In this document: in pieces, positions 14,310-25,675 of the stretch
Numbering within the stretch: position 1 is the first letter of the stretch
How the letters are laid out: the number at the start of each line of letters is the position of its first letter
Assembly (NCBI RefSeq): GCF_019393635.1
Contig: NC_057863.1
Span: 643,905,306-643,969,305, forward strand
DNA from: Dromiciops gliroides
Taxonomy: Eukaryota; Chordata; Mammalia; Microbiotheria; Microbiotheriidae
DNA: 64,000 nucleotides
Direction of reading: 5' to 3'
Program-made: the position numbers and the translations under genes
Notes under the pieces: generated by a model
Database searches by the model: none
What the model saw: the letters and a program-made list of their open reading frames with translations, nothing else
Told to the model about the DNA's origin: nothing

Positions 14310-14690
14310 TTCTGGCTTTCAAGGAGCTTTGTTTTTCCAGAAAAAACCCAAACCCAAACCAAACAACAACTGTGGAATCTGAATGCAGAGTTAACCATAC
14401 TGTTCCTCCTTTTTTGTTGTTTTTTGTTTTCTTTTTTTGAGGTTTTCCCCTTTTCTTCTGATTTTTCTTTCCCAACATGACTAATGCAGAAATATGTTTA
14501 ATGTGAGTGTACATATATAACCTATTGCTTTCTGTCGTCGGGAGCAGGGAGGGAAGGAGAAAAATTTGGAACTAGAAATCTTATAAAAACAAATGTTGAA
14601 TACTATCTTTACGTGTAACTGGAAAATAGTGCAATGTTTTATTATAAAAATAAAAAATAACTTTTAAATAATTTTTAATTAAAAAATAAA
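14310..14690 (+). repeat. Marsupial L1-type LINE 3' end
   Basis: Carries the 3'-UTR phrases CATGACTAATGCAGAAATAT, AAAAATTTGGAACTAGAAAT and ACTATCTTTACGTGTAACTG, then an A/T-rich tail. The same family is antisense at 24177-25050 and 33655-33850, and sense at 15878-16063. A 5'-truncated copy in intergenic DNA. Confidence 0.65.
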
Positions 14691-14759
14691 AACAAACAAA
14701 CAAGCCAAAGAGCTGTTTCCGTCAAGCCCAGGACAAGAGGTGGAGGAATATATGTATTG

Positions 14760-15095
14760 TCCTCAATCTCTCCTCTCTCCAGTCCATGCTTCCAAATAAA
14801 TATTCCTAAAGCAGTAAGTCTGACCTTGCTACTCCCCTGCTCAATAATTCCAAGTGACTCCCTCTTACTTCTAGAATTAAATGCAAAATTCTCTGTTTGC
14901 CTTTTAAAGCCCTTCACAATTTGGCTCCCGACCCATCTTTCTGGCCTTACACATTACTTTCCTTTCCCTCACTCTACAGCCCAGTAGGATATAAGCTCTG
15001 ACAACAGGACTCGTTCTCATTTTGTCTTTTTATCTCTAGCAACCAGAACAGTACATTGCACATAGGAGATCCTTGGTAAACCCTTTTTGTATTGG
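14760..15095 (+). repeat. L2/CR1-type LINE 3' fragment
   Basis: Contains TTTAAAGCCCTTCACAATTT, GGCTCCCGACCCATCTTTCT and a closing ACAGTACATTGCACATAGGA, a pattern of mammalian L2-like LINE 3' regions. Confidence 0.5.
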
Positions 15096-15190
15096 CTTGG
15101 TTTGGAACTGATTGGATGTGGGGGTGGGGAGGCGGGGAGGGAGAGGAAAGAATCAAAGAGGACCCGAAGGAAAGTTTGTTTTTTTTCTTG

Positions 15191-15340
15191 TTTTTTTTTT
15201 TGGGGGGGGCGCAATGGGGGTTAAGTGATTTGCCCAGGGTCACACAGCTAGTGAGCGTCAAGTGTCTGAGGCCGGATTTGAACTCAGGTACTCCTGAATC
15301 CAGGGCCAGTGCTTTAACCACTGCGCCACCTAGCTGCCCC
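15191..15340 (-). repeat. CORE-SINE (WSINE1-type), antisense
   Basis: Full-length antisense copy from the T-rich tail to GCGCCACCTAGCTGCCCC, separating an L2-like fragment from a long ancient repeat. Confidence 0.9.
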
Positions 15341-15877
15341 TGGACCCAAAGGTTTTTAACCTAGGTGACAAGAAGAATGGCGGTGCCCTGGATAGAAACG
15401 GGCAAGTTTGTTGGAGGGACATATTTAGATAGCAAGAGGTGCATTCTCTTTGGGGACTCTAGGGCTTGAAGGAATGAATGCACAGATAGAGCTGTCCAGC
15501 AGATAACCAGCACTGTGGAGTTCAGGAGAGCAAGTGGGGTTGGATATTGAGAATCATCTATGTAGAGATAATCATTGAACCGCTGGGAGCAAGTGAGATC
15601 AGTAAGAAGGAGCATGTGGATGGGGAAGGAGAGGAAGAATAAGTCCCAGGACATATCCATGGGGAATTCCTACAGTTAGTGTGGTAGAATATCATGAAGA
15701 TCTAGCAGTGGAGACAGTTCTGACAAGTAGGAGGAAAACCGGGAGAGGGCAGTGTTGGGAAAGTCAAGGAAAGTATCCTCGAGGAAGGGGATGGTTGATG
15801 GTGTCATAAGTTGCAAGGAGGTCAAGAGGGATAAGGGCAGGGAGGGGGCTGGGGGTGGAGAAGGCCCTTGCAATCAA

Positions 15878-16063
15878 CAATAACAAGTTTAAGTGTAATG
15901 TGATTGTACAAATATAACCTATATCAGATTGCTTTCTGAATTGGGGAGGGAGAGGGAAGGGAGGGAGAAAAATTTGGAGCTCAAAATCTTATGAACACAA
16001 ATGTTGAAAACTATCTTTATATGTAACTGGAAAATAATAAAATACCTTTATGATAAAAAAAAC
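15878..16063 (+). repeat. Marsupial L1-type LINE 3' end, nested
   Basis: Contains CAAATATAACCTATATCAGA, GAGAAAAATTTGGAGCTCAA and AACTATCTTTATATGTAACT with an A-rich end. Inserted in the long ancient repeat. Confidence 0.65.
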
Positions 16064-16496
16064 CCCAATTACAAGTTCATTGGTAACCTTGGAAAGAATG
16101 ACTTCAGTCAAGTGATAAGATTCAAGGTCAAGATGCAACAGGTCTGAGAAATGAGATGTTGAAGAAATGGAGGGATGACAAGTTTTACTAAGCTAGAAAG
16201 GGGAAAAGAGATGTAACACAATAGCTTGAGGGGAAGGCAGAGTTAAGTGAAGGTTTTTCCAAGGATGGGGAGTCTTGGGAATGTTTGTAGGTTGGTGAGG
16301 AAGAGAGGCAGGGGATAAAGAAGACACAGAGAATGAGAGGGAGGTGAGAGGGGCAAAGGGACAAAACTCCCGGACATAGGAGAGGTAGGAATTAAGGAAT
16401 ATGTGGAGAGGTTGGCCTTGGCTAGGAGTCAGGCAGGAGTGGGGGAGTGAGAAGAGAGAGTTTGAGGAGAGAAAACTCTACTGGGAATGTATTATT

Positions 16497-16643
16497 ATTT
16501 TTTTTTTAGTGAGGCAATTGGGGTTAAGTGACTTGCCCAGGGTCACACAGCTAGTAAGTGTTAAGTGTCTGAGGCTGGATTTGAACTCAGGTACTCCTGA
16601 CTCCAGGGCCGGTGCTCTATCCACTGCCCCACCTAGCTGCCCC
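16497..16643 (-). repeat. CORE-SINE (WSINE1-type), antisense
   Basis: Full antisense copy; the variant with GAGGCAATTGGGGTTAAGTG (AATTGCCTCAC subfamily). First of three SINE units in 400 bp. Confidence 0.9.
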
Positions 16644-16670
16644 TCGCTGAATTTTTTAAAAATTACATTC

Positions 16671-16745
16671 CCCACTTAACACTTACTAGCTGTGTGACCC
16701 TGGGCAAGTCACTTAACCCCAATTGCCTCACTTAAAAAAAAATTA
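16671..16745 (+). repeat. 5'-truncated CORE-SINE fragment
   Basis: Only the 3' half (CTTACTAGCTGTGTGACCCT to the A-tail). It is bracketed by repeated AAAAATTACATTCCC on both sides, which looks like its target-site duplication. Confidence 0.85.
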
Positions 16746-16752
16746 CATTCCC

Positions 16753-16897
16753 GGGGCAGCTAGGTGGCGCAGTGGATAGAGCACAGGCCCTGGAGTTAGG
16801 AGGACCTGAGTTCAAATCCGGCCTCAGACACTTAACACTTACTAGCTGTGTGACCCTGGGCAAGTCACTTAACCCCAATTGCCTAAAAAAAAAAAAT
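16753..16897 (+). repeat. CORE-SINE (WSINE1-type), sense
   Basis: Full copy with head GGGGCAGCTAGGTGGCGCAG and AATTGCCTAAAAAAA tail. It is in inverse orientation to the copy at 16497. Confidence 0.9.
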
Positions 16898-18215
16898 TCA
16901 GTGAGACAATAAAAGGATAATAAAATGAACAACAGGGGTGGTCAGTCCTGATCAGACATCATGAGGGTTTCCAGCCAGCACTTGAGGAGTGGAAGAGGGG
17001 GATGGAAGGGGTGAACCAAGTTCAGCAAAGCATGACAAAGGTGTAAGGGATTCAAAGGTAGAGGAAAGTGTGAAATTTAACTGGTCAATCATAGGGTACA
17101 AGACTGAAGGGAAGGAAAGTGGAACTAAAGAAGGGGCAGTGGAGGCTATGATGAGCTTGAAAAGTAGGCCTGGGAAGGTCACAGAAGGACATGATCAGAG
17201 AGAAGAATGTCAGTGTTGAAGGTTATGGAGATAATCACTATGTAGTGGTGGGTGATTGTGAACCCTCAACTGGAGGTGACCACCCTGTGGGTCCCTAAGT
17301 GAGTGAAGATGTAAGTTATGGGAAGTGGGGAGGTTGAGGACCTGAGAGTCCAAGATATTTGAGGGGACACCAACATGTATATTGATATCCCTGAGTATGG
17401 GGTCAGGAGTTGGAGAGGAGAGGAAGACTGTAAGCCGGACATTGAACTCCTCAGATAAGAAAGGCTAAAGGCCTGGAGTCCCAAGAGATGAGTAGCACAA
17501 GGATCTGGACCCTGTGACAGACTGACGGAGTGAATCTCAGAGGATGATGGGGGCAAAAGGATGGTTTGGAAGTGGCAGTGAAGAGCAACAACCATGTTTA
17601 CTTCTCCCTTAACCTAGTGTCACCTAGTGGGGGCATGAGGGAAACACTCATTGCTGGAGATAGAATACCTTGTCATTCCAAGAGAGCCAGGTTGCTCTGT
17701 GAGGAGGGGAGTTTCAGAGGTTGCATAGGGCATGGTAGAACTGGGAGGGTAGAAAACAGAGACTGGGGAGGGAAAGATGAGCTATCTGGGAATGAGGGAG
17801 AATAGGGAAAGATGAGTTTCTCCCCAAATCATGCTTAAAGTTAGTCATGACAAAGCAAGGTTTTCAAAATCCAAGTCCAGCTCTGCCTTATGTAGTAGCT
17901 TGTGTCTGTTTCTAGATTTGCATTCCCATTGCTTCTCCTTTTGCTTCTGAGTGTTAACTTCATGTGTCTGTTAGTTAGTCTGTCTGTGTGTGCTCGTTGT
18001 CTCTGTCACCTGGTCTCCGGGTGTCTGCTCCCGTGTTTGTGTATCTCTGTTTTTGCATGTGTCTGTTAGAATCTGTCTCCCTATGCCTGTTTCCCTGTCT
18101 TTCCAGCTCTCTGCAGGCCCTTGAGAGATAAGCTCTGGAGATTAATACCAGTGGAGGAGAGAGCCTTACAATAAGGGGGATCTGGTATGCTGAAGCCCAT
18201 TCCCTTTCTTTCTTC

Positions 18216-18422
18216 CTTCTTCTTCTTCTTCTTCTTCTTCTTCTTCTTCTTCTTCTTCTTCTTCTTCTTCTTCTTCTTCTTTTTTGGTGAAGCAATTGGA
18301 GTTAAGTGACTTGCCCAGGGTCACACAACTAGTAAGTGTCAAGTGTCTGAGGTCGGATTTGAACTCAGGTCCTCCTGACTCCAGGGCTGATGCTCTATCC
18401 ACTGCCCCACCTAGCTGCCCCT
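18216..18422 (-). repeat. CORE-SINE, antisense, with (TTC)n expansion in its tail
   Basis: An antisense SINE (18286-18422) whose A-rich tail has become a GAA/TTC array of roughly 22 units (18216-18284). The array gives an artefactual poly-acidic/poly-basic open frame. Confidence 0.9.
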
Positions 18423-18496
18423 CCCCTTATTTCTTTTGGGCCATGGTTGTGCAGAGGCACAGGCTATCTCTACCCCTCTCTTAGCCTCACTTTCTC

Positions 18497-18726
18497 CTTC
18501 TGTTGTTGTTCAATTGTGTCCAACACGTTGTACTCCTACGGACCATATTACCCCAGTACTGGGCATGTGATTTTCTTGGCAAAAGATTGTGGAGTGGTTA
18601 AAGCAAATAGGTTAGGTGACTTGCCCAGGGTTGCACGGCTAGTAAGAGGTATCTGAGGGCAGATTTGAATTCAAGTCTTCCTGACTCCAGGCCCAGCTCT
18701 CTATCTGCTCAGCCACCTAGCTGCCT
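18497..18726 (-). repeat. Long-tailed CORE-SINE (MAR1-type), antisense
   Basis: Contains TTGTTGTTCAATTGTGTCCA, GTGATTTTCTTGGCAAAAGA, CTTGCCCAGGGTTGCACGGC and AGCCACCTAGCTGCCT. Relatives in the window: 44490-44656 (antisense) and 59045-59300 (sense). Confidence 0.75.
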
Positions 18727-18899
18727 CTATCCTTCAGCGCTATGGCCAAAATCAAGCCCCGCCCATTCCCTTCCCTTGGGGGTGGGGGCTGCAGAGGGGA
18801 TGGACCTAGGAGCTGGGAGTTAGGATTTCCAGTTAGGAAGTTAGTGGTCCCAGCCAGGTGGTGGGAGGTGGTACTTAAAATGGGGGTGGTGGTGTTTGA

Positions 18900-19540
18900 A
18901 GCTAAGTTGGGAGCGAGCTGGCAGGGCTGTGTCACAGGCTGGACTTAGGGAGACTTTAGCAGGTAAAGGTGAGAGTGAGGGTCTCCTGCTGGGTGTTCGG
19001 TGGGGGAAGAAGCTCAAATCTTATGTGAGTTGAGGGGGTCATGGTGGGGAAGGGATGAGAGGGTCTTGATGGTGGGGAGAGATGGATAGGATAAAAGGGG
19101 TTCAGTCTGAGCTTGGGGATCCAGGCTAGTGAAGGGAGGGGAGGGGGGGGGAAGGGGCTGAAAACAAGAGGAATGTGGGGGACAAAGTTATGGGAGCTCC
19201 AGGTCACACGTGGTTGAGGTGGTCAAGCTGGAGGGAAGCCGAGGGTTTCACATAGTGGGGGGAGGGCTGGAAAAAGGGGCCCCAGTGTTAGCTTGGGGCA
19301 TTCAAGTTAGTGGGAGTGGAGGAGTGAGAGGGAAGCCTATGGGCGCCTGGAGAGGGGAGGCAGCTGAGGGGGGTCAGGATGGTGAAGAGAGAGGGGCCTC
19401 AGGCGGAGTTTGGGGGAATCTAGGCCAGTGCGAGTTGATGCACAAGGGGCACAAGGAGGGGCGGGGGTCCCCGATCACGTTCCGACGAGGGAGTCAGTGG
19501 TGGTGGGGAGCTGAGCAGCTCCCAGGGTCACACGTCAGGC
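18900..19540 (+). repeat. Degenerate G-rich tandem array upstream of SPTBN4
   Basis: A unit resembling CAGTCTGAGCTTGGGGATCC, AGGCTAGTGAAGGG, GGGTCATGGTGGGG recurs near 18900, 19103, 19283 and 19397 with drift and unequal spacing (about 110-180 bp). It ends at the SPTBN4 CpG island. Confidence 0.5.
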
Positions 19541-20110
19541 TGAGTAGGGCATGAGGGGGTCCCTGGCCAAGTGGACGTTGGGGGACATGGGGGGGCCTAG
19601 GGGCCGATCGGAGGCGAGGAGTGAGGGGGCAGGCCGCTGCCGTGGATCCGGGCGGGCGGAGGGGAGCGCGCGGAGCTGGGGGCGGGGGGCCAGCGGCGCA
19701 TCGGCGGTGGCTGCTGCGGCGGCGGCGCATGCGGCCCAGGCCCAAGCCCGGCGACGGCGGCGGCGGCGGCAGCGGCGGCGGCCGGAGGACCCGGGGCCAG
19801 CCCGAGCTCAAGCAGCGGCTGCTGCAGCAACTGCGGCGGCATCCGAGAAAGAGGAGGAGGAGGTGGGGCGGCCGGACCACGGAGGCAGCGGCCGGGGCCG
19901 GGCAGGCGCAGGTGAGACCCTGGGGCATCAGGCCCTGTTCCTGGGGAAGGAAGGGATGGGGGACGGGGCCGGGACCCTGCGTGTCCTCCCTTTCCCTCCA
20001 CTGCCCTGTGGCCCCCACCCCGCCCTGGACCGCCCGCACCTGCGAAAGGGAGGGGGGGGGAGCGAGGCGGAGGGCATCTTCCCACGGGCGCCCGCATCTC
20101 CAGTGCTCAC
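19440..20110 (+). promoter_or_regulatory. SPTBN4: SPTBN4 CpG island and presumed non-coding exon 1
   Basis: CpG-dense block with CGG/GGC runs (19720-19790). It contains a strong donor GCGCAG/gtgaga with the last exon base at 19911, about 10.2 kb ahead of the first coding exon. Joining 19911 to 30104 keeps the 30120 ATG as the first methionine matching betaIV-spectrin; the long open frame through the island (19551 onward) is not in phase with it. The transcription start is not resolved. Confidence 0.65.
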
Positions 20111-21546
20111 TACCCTAGGCTCCGCGGGCCTGGTACCTCACTCCCTGTCCCCTCACCCTGTGGTACGGGGGCAGCTCGCCTGGGGCGTGCTTGTGTATGC
20201 AGGGATGCAGGGACACATGTGTGCTAATTGGACCAGTTCCCATGGGGCCTCAGTCTCTGGAGGACTGTGGGACAGGACAGGGTCAGAATGCCCTCCCGAA
20301 CCCTTGGAATCTGGCTCCCTCCTTTCTCATTCTATGTGCATCCCCTGCTCATCCTGGTGTTGCAGAACTGCGAGGAGGTGGGGGGGAGGGGGTAAGTGTA
20401 GGACTGGCAATTCTGGGGCCTGCCTGGGAGGGCCGGTCTGGAACGTAGAGACCAGAAGAGTCACTTCCCCGCATTCACACACCCAACCCCAGGCTCCCTC
20501 CAACCCACTACTGGCTCCCTATAACCACGTGGTGCTTCAAACATTCCCCAGGATCTCCCAGTCCTTGCCCAGTACCTGCCTTTGTATGATCACCATAGGT
20601 CCTGGAGACCCTTTGCCATATCTCCCTGGTCCAGCTTCTTCCCTCCCCACTGCCTTCTCTTGATCTTCAGAGAAGAGTGACTTGCCCCCCTCTCACCACT
20701 TATTCTTCTGTCCTCCTCCAGAGGTGAGTGTGTGAGAGCCAGAGACATAAGAAAGGATGTATCATGTGCCCAGAGGGCATATACCACAGGATTCTGTCTC
20801 ACTCACTTCACCCCTATCAGCCCCAAACCTAACAGAAAGAACTTCCTACTCTCATTGGAGTATAGGATTTAGAATTGTGAGGGAGCTTAGAAATCATCTG
20901 GTCTGTAACCCATTTTACAGATGAGGAAACCTAGATGAAACAACCCTCTCCCCTACCCCTCAGGCCTACCCTGTGAGTCTGATATCAAGCTCCCTTTATT
21001 GTTTCTCCTGACCTCCCTTCTGTAACTCAGTCTCTGAATGACCCTTCCCCTGAAACTCAGAATCAGAGAATTTAGCAGGAAGAAGCCTAAGAACATAGCT
21101 TCTGTCCCCTTTGATCACTTTCTGTCCCTTCCCAGCATTCTTAGGAATCATCTAGTCACATCTTCTGGTTACATTCCCTGACCCCATTCCCTCACTACCC
21201 ACTTCCTAACCTATAGTAGCTCCAGCTTCCAGCCCTTTTCCTGTCCTGAAACTAGCCTCTCAAAGGTGACTGATAATCTCTTGCTAAACCCCAAGCTCCT
21301 TTCTCAGCCCTCTTCCTTCTAAATCTTTGGGTAGCTTTGGACACAGTGGCCAGTATCTTCCTTCCGGACACTCCCTTGGCTTGGATGACATTGATCTTTC
21401 CTGGTTCTTGGGCTCCTTGCCTATCCACTCTTCTTTGTGGGGGTCATCATACATTTTCTTTCTTTTTTTAACTATTACAGCCTTGCTTTGTGGCTAGACA
21501 TCTTCTACATCTTCCTCACATGTTCCTCACGATTTAGACAATCACC

Positions 21547-21690
21547 CGGGGGCAGCTAGGTGGCGCAGTGGACAAAGCACCTGCCCTGGATTTAGGAGGA
21601 CCAGAGTTCAAATCTGGCCTCAGACACTTGACACTTACTAGCTGTGTGACCCTGGGCAAGTCACTTAACCCTTATTGCCACCACCCCCCC
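21547..21690 (+). repeat. CORE-SINE (WSINE1-type), sense
   Basis: Full-length copy, head at 21548, TTATTGCCACC end and short C/A tail. Confidence 0.9.
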
Positions 21691-21899
21691 AAAAGAGAGA
21701 ATCACCAGCTGCCATCTGGAAAACCATCTCTTGACCCTGTCCTGTCATCTCTGTCTACCTGTCTTATCCTTTCCCAGCTACACCCTCCTTTTGCATGGTA
21801 CTCTCTGGAATGCTTGTTCTGTAATTGGTCAGGCACATAATAGGTTCTGTGGTTGATTAACAAATCATCCTTCAGCCTAGACCTTCTCTGTTGGTGCAT

Positions 21900-23030
21900 T
21901 TTCCTTTTGTTACTTGGAAAACTGGTTCCCCAAGGAGATAGTGCCTCCTAGGGCATTCTATCCAGTACTGGATGATCTATCCCCCTTTCCAGATCTGGGC
22001 AGGAGTTATCTACCAGCCTCCTCCTTTGTCAAGGAATTAGCTACCTTGTTCACAATCTTCTTCAGAACTCCAACTTCTGCCCTTATACTTGGAGACTTCA
22101 ATACATATTCATTCCTTATCAACTCCCTTGACTTATGCCTTTACTCACAGCTACCCACAAAGATGGTCACACCTGTGATCTCACCATCACCCATGAATGT
22201 TCCACTCCCATGACAAGAACTATGAAATCCCTTTACCTGGTCCACAATCTCCTATCCTTCCATCTCTCACTGAGTCTCACTCCTTCCAATTCTATTCTTT
22301 GCCCTCACTATCACTTCTAGTCCTTCCATCCTTTCTCCAAGGCCATCCTTTCCCTGTCTTGGTCCCAGAGTTAACCAGGTCAACCATATATCATCCTCTA
22401 CTTTCTTGGCCTCCTGTTCTGTCACCACATATGCCTTTCTTTTTTGTTTTTTGTTTGTTTTTGTTTGGTTTGGTTTTTTGAAGGGCAATGAGGGTTAAGT
22501 GACTTGCCCAGGGTAACACAGCTAGTTAAGTGTCAAGTGTCTGAGGCTGGATTTGAACTCAGGTCCTCCTGAATCCAAGGCCAGTGCTTTATCCACTGTG
22601 CCACCTAGCTGCCCCCACCACATATGCCTTTCTAAACCCTAACCACACATGGATTTCTCCCACCCTCTGTCTTCTCCACTCATTCATTTCAGTGGTGCTG
22701 AAATAGTCACATAACCCTCCGGACTGGGTCCACCACAAATGTATATTATCCAATCTCCATTTGGTTTTCATTGCCACAAAGCAATCCAGTTTACTCTCCC
22801 TTTAATGGACTCTGTGTCAGTAACTGCTCCAAACTTTTCTTCTCCTCTGTAATCCTCCCATACTAGCCTGTCCACTCTTACTCCCAGCAAAGGACCTCAT
22901 CTCAGACTTTACTGAGAAGATCCCTCTCCTGTCCTCCTCTATATCTCAACATCCCTTCACACCCTTTGTTCTCTCTTTTTCTGCCCCAGTTTATTCTCCT
23001 CACTAAGGCTAACCCCTCAATTTGTGCCCT
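21900..23030 (+). repeat. CR1/L2-clade LINE fragment with endonuclease domain remnant
   Basis: Translated pieces show the apurinic-endonuclease signature ILGDFN (near 22090) and, further on, THKDGHTCDLTITHECST (about 22155-22205), the familiar C-terminal motif of CR1/L2 endonucleases. The two motifs are in different frames, so the copy is decayed. A SINE (22441-22615) splits it. Downstream, about 22640-22980 continues in the same style. Confidence 0.65.
22441..22615 (-). repeat. CORE-SINE, antisense, inserted in a LINE, with perfect target-site duplication
   Basis: Flanked by the 18-bp direct repeat CACCACATATGCCTTTCT at 22423-22440 and 22616-22633. The insertion post-dates the LINE. Confidence 0.95.
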
Positions 23031-23451
23031 TCATCCCATCCCTTCCCTTTTCCTCCAGTAGCTCACACAAGGATCATTTATTAAGCCCTAAGCACGGGGG
23101 ATGTGGAGAAAGGCAAAAACAGTTCCTGCCCTCAAGGAGCTTACATTCTAATGGAAGAGCTGAGGAGCTGAACATGTGGTTTCTGTGGCTCACTGAAGTC
23201 CTGGGTGGTGAAGTTCCTTTGTCCTAATGCACCTTCCTGCTACATAGAGTCTTAGAAAGCGATCTAGAGAACTAAGGGCTTAAGTGGCCTGTTCAGTGTC
23301 ACATAGGACATGTCAGAGGCAGGATTGGAAGCAAGGTCTTCCTGGCTTTGATATCAGCTTTCTCTCCACCACGCCATGCTGCTTCTCATAAACAAAAAGG
23401 TACATGTGCAGTAGATGGGAGGTAACTAAGGAGAAAAGGCCCCCAGCATAG

Positions 23452-23720
23452 GGGCAGTTAAGTAGTTGAAGTGGATAAAGTGCTGGGCCTGGAGTTAGGA
23501 AGACTTGAATTTGAATCTAGCCTTGGACACTTATTAGCCATGTGACCCTGGGCAAGTCACTTAACTTCTTTCTGCCTCAGTTTCCTCAACTGTGAAATGG
23601 GCATAGCAATAACACTTACCTCTTGGGGTTTTTGTGAGGAGCAAATGAGATAACATTTGTTAGCACAGTCACATAGTAGGCACTATATAAATGTTAGCTA
23701 TTATTATTGTGATCATTATT
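23452..23720 (+). repeat. Long-tailed CORE-SINE (MIR/MAR1-type), sense
   Basis: Head GGGGCAGTTAAGTAGTTGAA, core TGTGACCCTGGGCAAGTCAC, then GCCTCAGTTTCCTCAACTGT and an ATTATTATT end. Confidence 0.8.
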
Positions 23721-23974
23721 ATTCAAGTACTTTGCAAAAGTTAAAGTGGCACTCTATACATTCTAGTTATTATTATTATCTTCCAATTTGTCCCAATCTA
23801 CTGGTTCTTTCCTTGCGTCATGTCTGTCTCATCCCTAAAAAACCATGTTCCCATAAGCTATCATACTATATCCCTCCATTCTTTCATAAACACCTAGAGA
23901 GAGTTGTCCACTCTCATTGAGGTCATCTCCAATCTTCTCACTTACTTTTCTTATTTTTTTTAAAACATATTTCT

Positions 23975-24128
23975 GGGGCAGCTAGGTGGTGCAGTGGATA
24001 AAGCACCAGACCTGGATTCAGGAGGACCTGAGTTCAAATCTGGCCTCAAACACTTGACTCTTACTAGCTGTGTGACCCTGGGCAAGTCACTTAACCCTCC
24101 TTGCCTCACCAAAAAAAAAAAAAAAACC
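23975..24128 (+). repeat. CORE-SINE (WSINE1-type), sense
   Basis: Full copy with an extended A-rich tail. Flanks AAAACATATTTCT and AAAACAGATTTCT look like a 13-bp target duplication with one change. Confidence 0.9.
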
Positions 24129-24164
24129 AAACCCAAAAAACCTAAAAAACAAACAAAACAAAAA

Positions 24165-25050
24165 ACAGATTTCTACATTAGTCATGTTGTAAGAGAAGGA
24201 TCAGAACAAAAAGAAAAACCACAAGAAAGAATAAACAAGAACAATAACAAAAAAGCAACAACAAAAGTGAAAATAGTCTGCTTCAATCTGCATTCAGATT
24301 CCACAGTTCTTTTTCTGGATGTGGAGGGCATTTTCCACCATAAATCTTTTGGCATTGTCTTATATTGCTGAGAAGAGTTAAGTGTATCACAGTTGATCAT
24401 CCCATAATGTTGTTTGTTTGTTTGTTTGTTTTTAAGTGAGGCAGTTGGGGTTAAGTGACTTGCCCAGGGTCATACAGCTAGTAAGTGTCAAGTGTCTGAG
24501 GTCGGATTTGAACTCAGGTCCTCCTGACTCCAGGGCCAGTGCTCTATCCACTGCACCACCTAGCTGCCCCATCCCATAATGTTGTTAATACTGTGTACAG
24601 TGTTCTCTTGGTTCTGCTCATTTCACTCAGCATCAATTCATATAAGTCTCCAGATTTTTCTGAACTCCACCTGCTCATTGTTTCTTACAGCACAATAGAA
24701 TTCCATTACATTCATATACCACAACTTGTTTAGCCATTCCCCAAATGATGGACATCCCCTGAATTTCCAATTTTTTGCTACCACAAAGAGAGCAGCTATA
24801 AAAATTTTTGTAAACGTGGATCCTTTTCCTTTTTAATGATCTCTTTGGGATATAGGCCTAGTAGGGGTATTGCTGTGTCAAAGGGTATACACAGTTTTAA
24901 AGTCTTTTGGGCATGGTTCCAAATTGCTCTCCAGAATGATTGGATCAGTTCACAGCTCCACCAGCAGTGCATTACTCACTTTTTAACCCTTTTTGGTCTA
25001 ATTTCCAACCTTATCACTCAGCCAATATTCTTTCTTCAAGGTTAGCAAGG
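24165..25050 (-). repeat. Marsupial L1-type LINE 3' region, antisense, split by a SINE
   Basis: Antisense L1 text including CATTTCACTCAGCATCAATT, TTAGCCATTCCCCAAATGAT and CCAAATTGCTCTCCAGAATG. The reverse complement of its start matches 14310-14520. A SINE sits at 24415-24570. Confidence 0.7.
24415..24570 (-). repeat. CORE-SINE, antisense, nested in L1, with perfect target-site duplication
   Basis: Flanked by the 16-bp direct repeat ATCCCATAATGTTGTT at 24399-24414 and 24571-24586. Confidence 0.95.
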
Positions 25051-25675
25051 TTCTCTATTAATTTTTTTTTTTGCTAGCTTTTATATCACCTAGGTTTCCT
25101 ATTGCATCTCTCCCTTCCCTACTCCCTTCCAGAGGGGTATCTCTTATAGCCAAGAAGGAAAAAAAAACTTCAGCAAAACCAACCAAAGTGTAATGAAAGT
25201 CTGAAGTTATATGCAGTGTCTCATACCTGTGGCCTCCCACTTCTGTTAAATGGGAAGAGGCATCTCTCCTCATGGGGCTTCTTTGGGACCAAACTTAGTC
25301 ATTATAATTCTGGGCATTGAGTTTGTATTACTTTGTGGTTCTTGGCTTTCCATTTTCTTTCCATTTCCATTGTTACAGCCATAGTATGAACTGGTTTTGC
25401 CTCTTTTTTTATTCCTGGCACATTTTAGGCATTTAATGAATGCTTATTGATAAATTGTACATTATTTTGCTGACTCTGCATCAGTTCATATACGTCTTCC
25501 AAGGCTTTAATATCTGCACATGATCGGATTCGATTCCACTTCATGTCTTCAAATGATTCTAGGAGGAGCCATACCATACCTGGGGTATATGACCCCAGGA
25601 CTGAGCATGCAGAGTGATGTGCCAGCCAGAAAAATGAATGAGCTCTGGGGCTTCATTAAGAAAGGCTGAACTGCA

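Larger units (their letters stand above)
15341..17850 (+). repeat. Long ancient interspersed repeat, interrupted by younger insertions
   Basis: Non-coding, A/G-rich text of one style (for example GTAGGAGGAAAACCGGGAGA, GGAGGTCAAGAGGGATAAGG, ATTGGTAACCTTGGAAAGAA) runs through this block. It is interrupted by an L1 3' end (15878-16063) and a SINE cluster (16497-16897). A related text occurs at 53750-53950 and 54590-55500. Its class is unresolved. Confidence 0.5.

Noticed and set aside
19551-20663. 370-codon open frame over the SPTBN4 CpG island
   Set aside because: It runs through a strong donor into intron, is out of phase with the coding start of exon 2, and is composition-driven.
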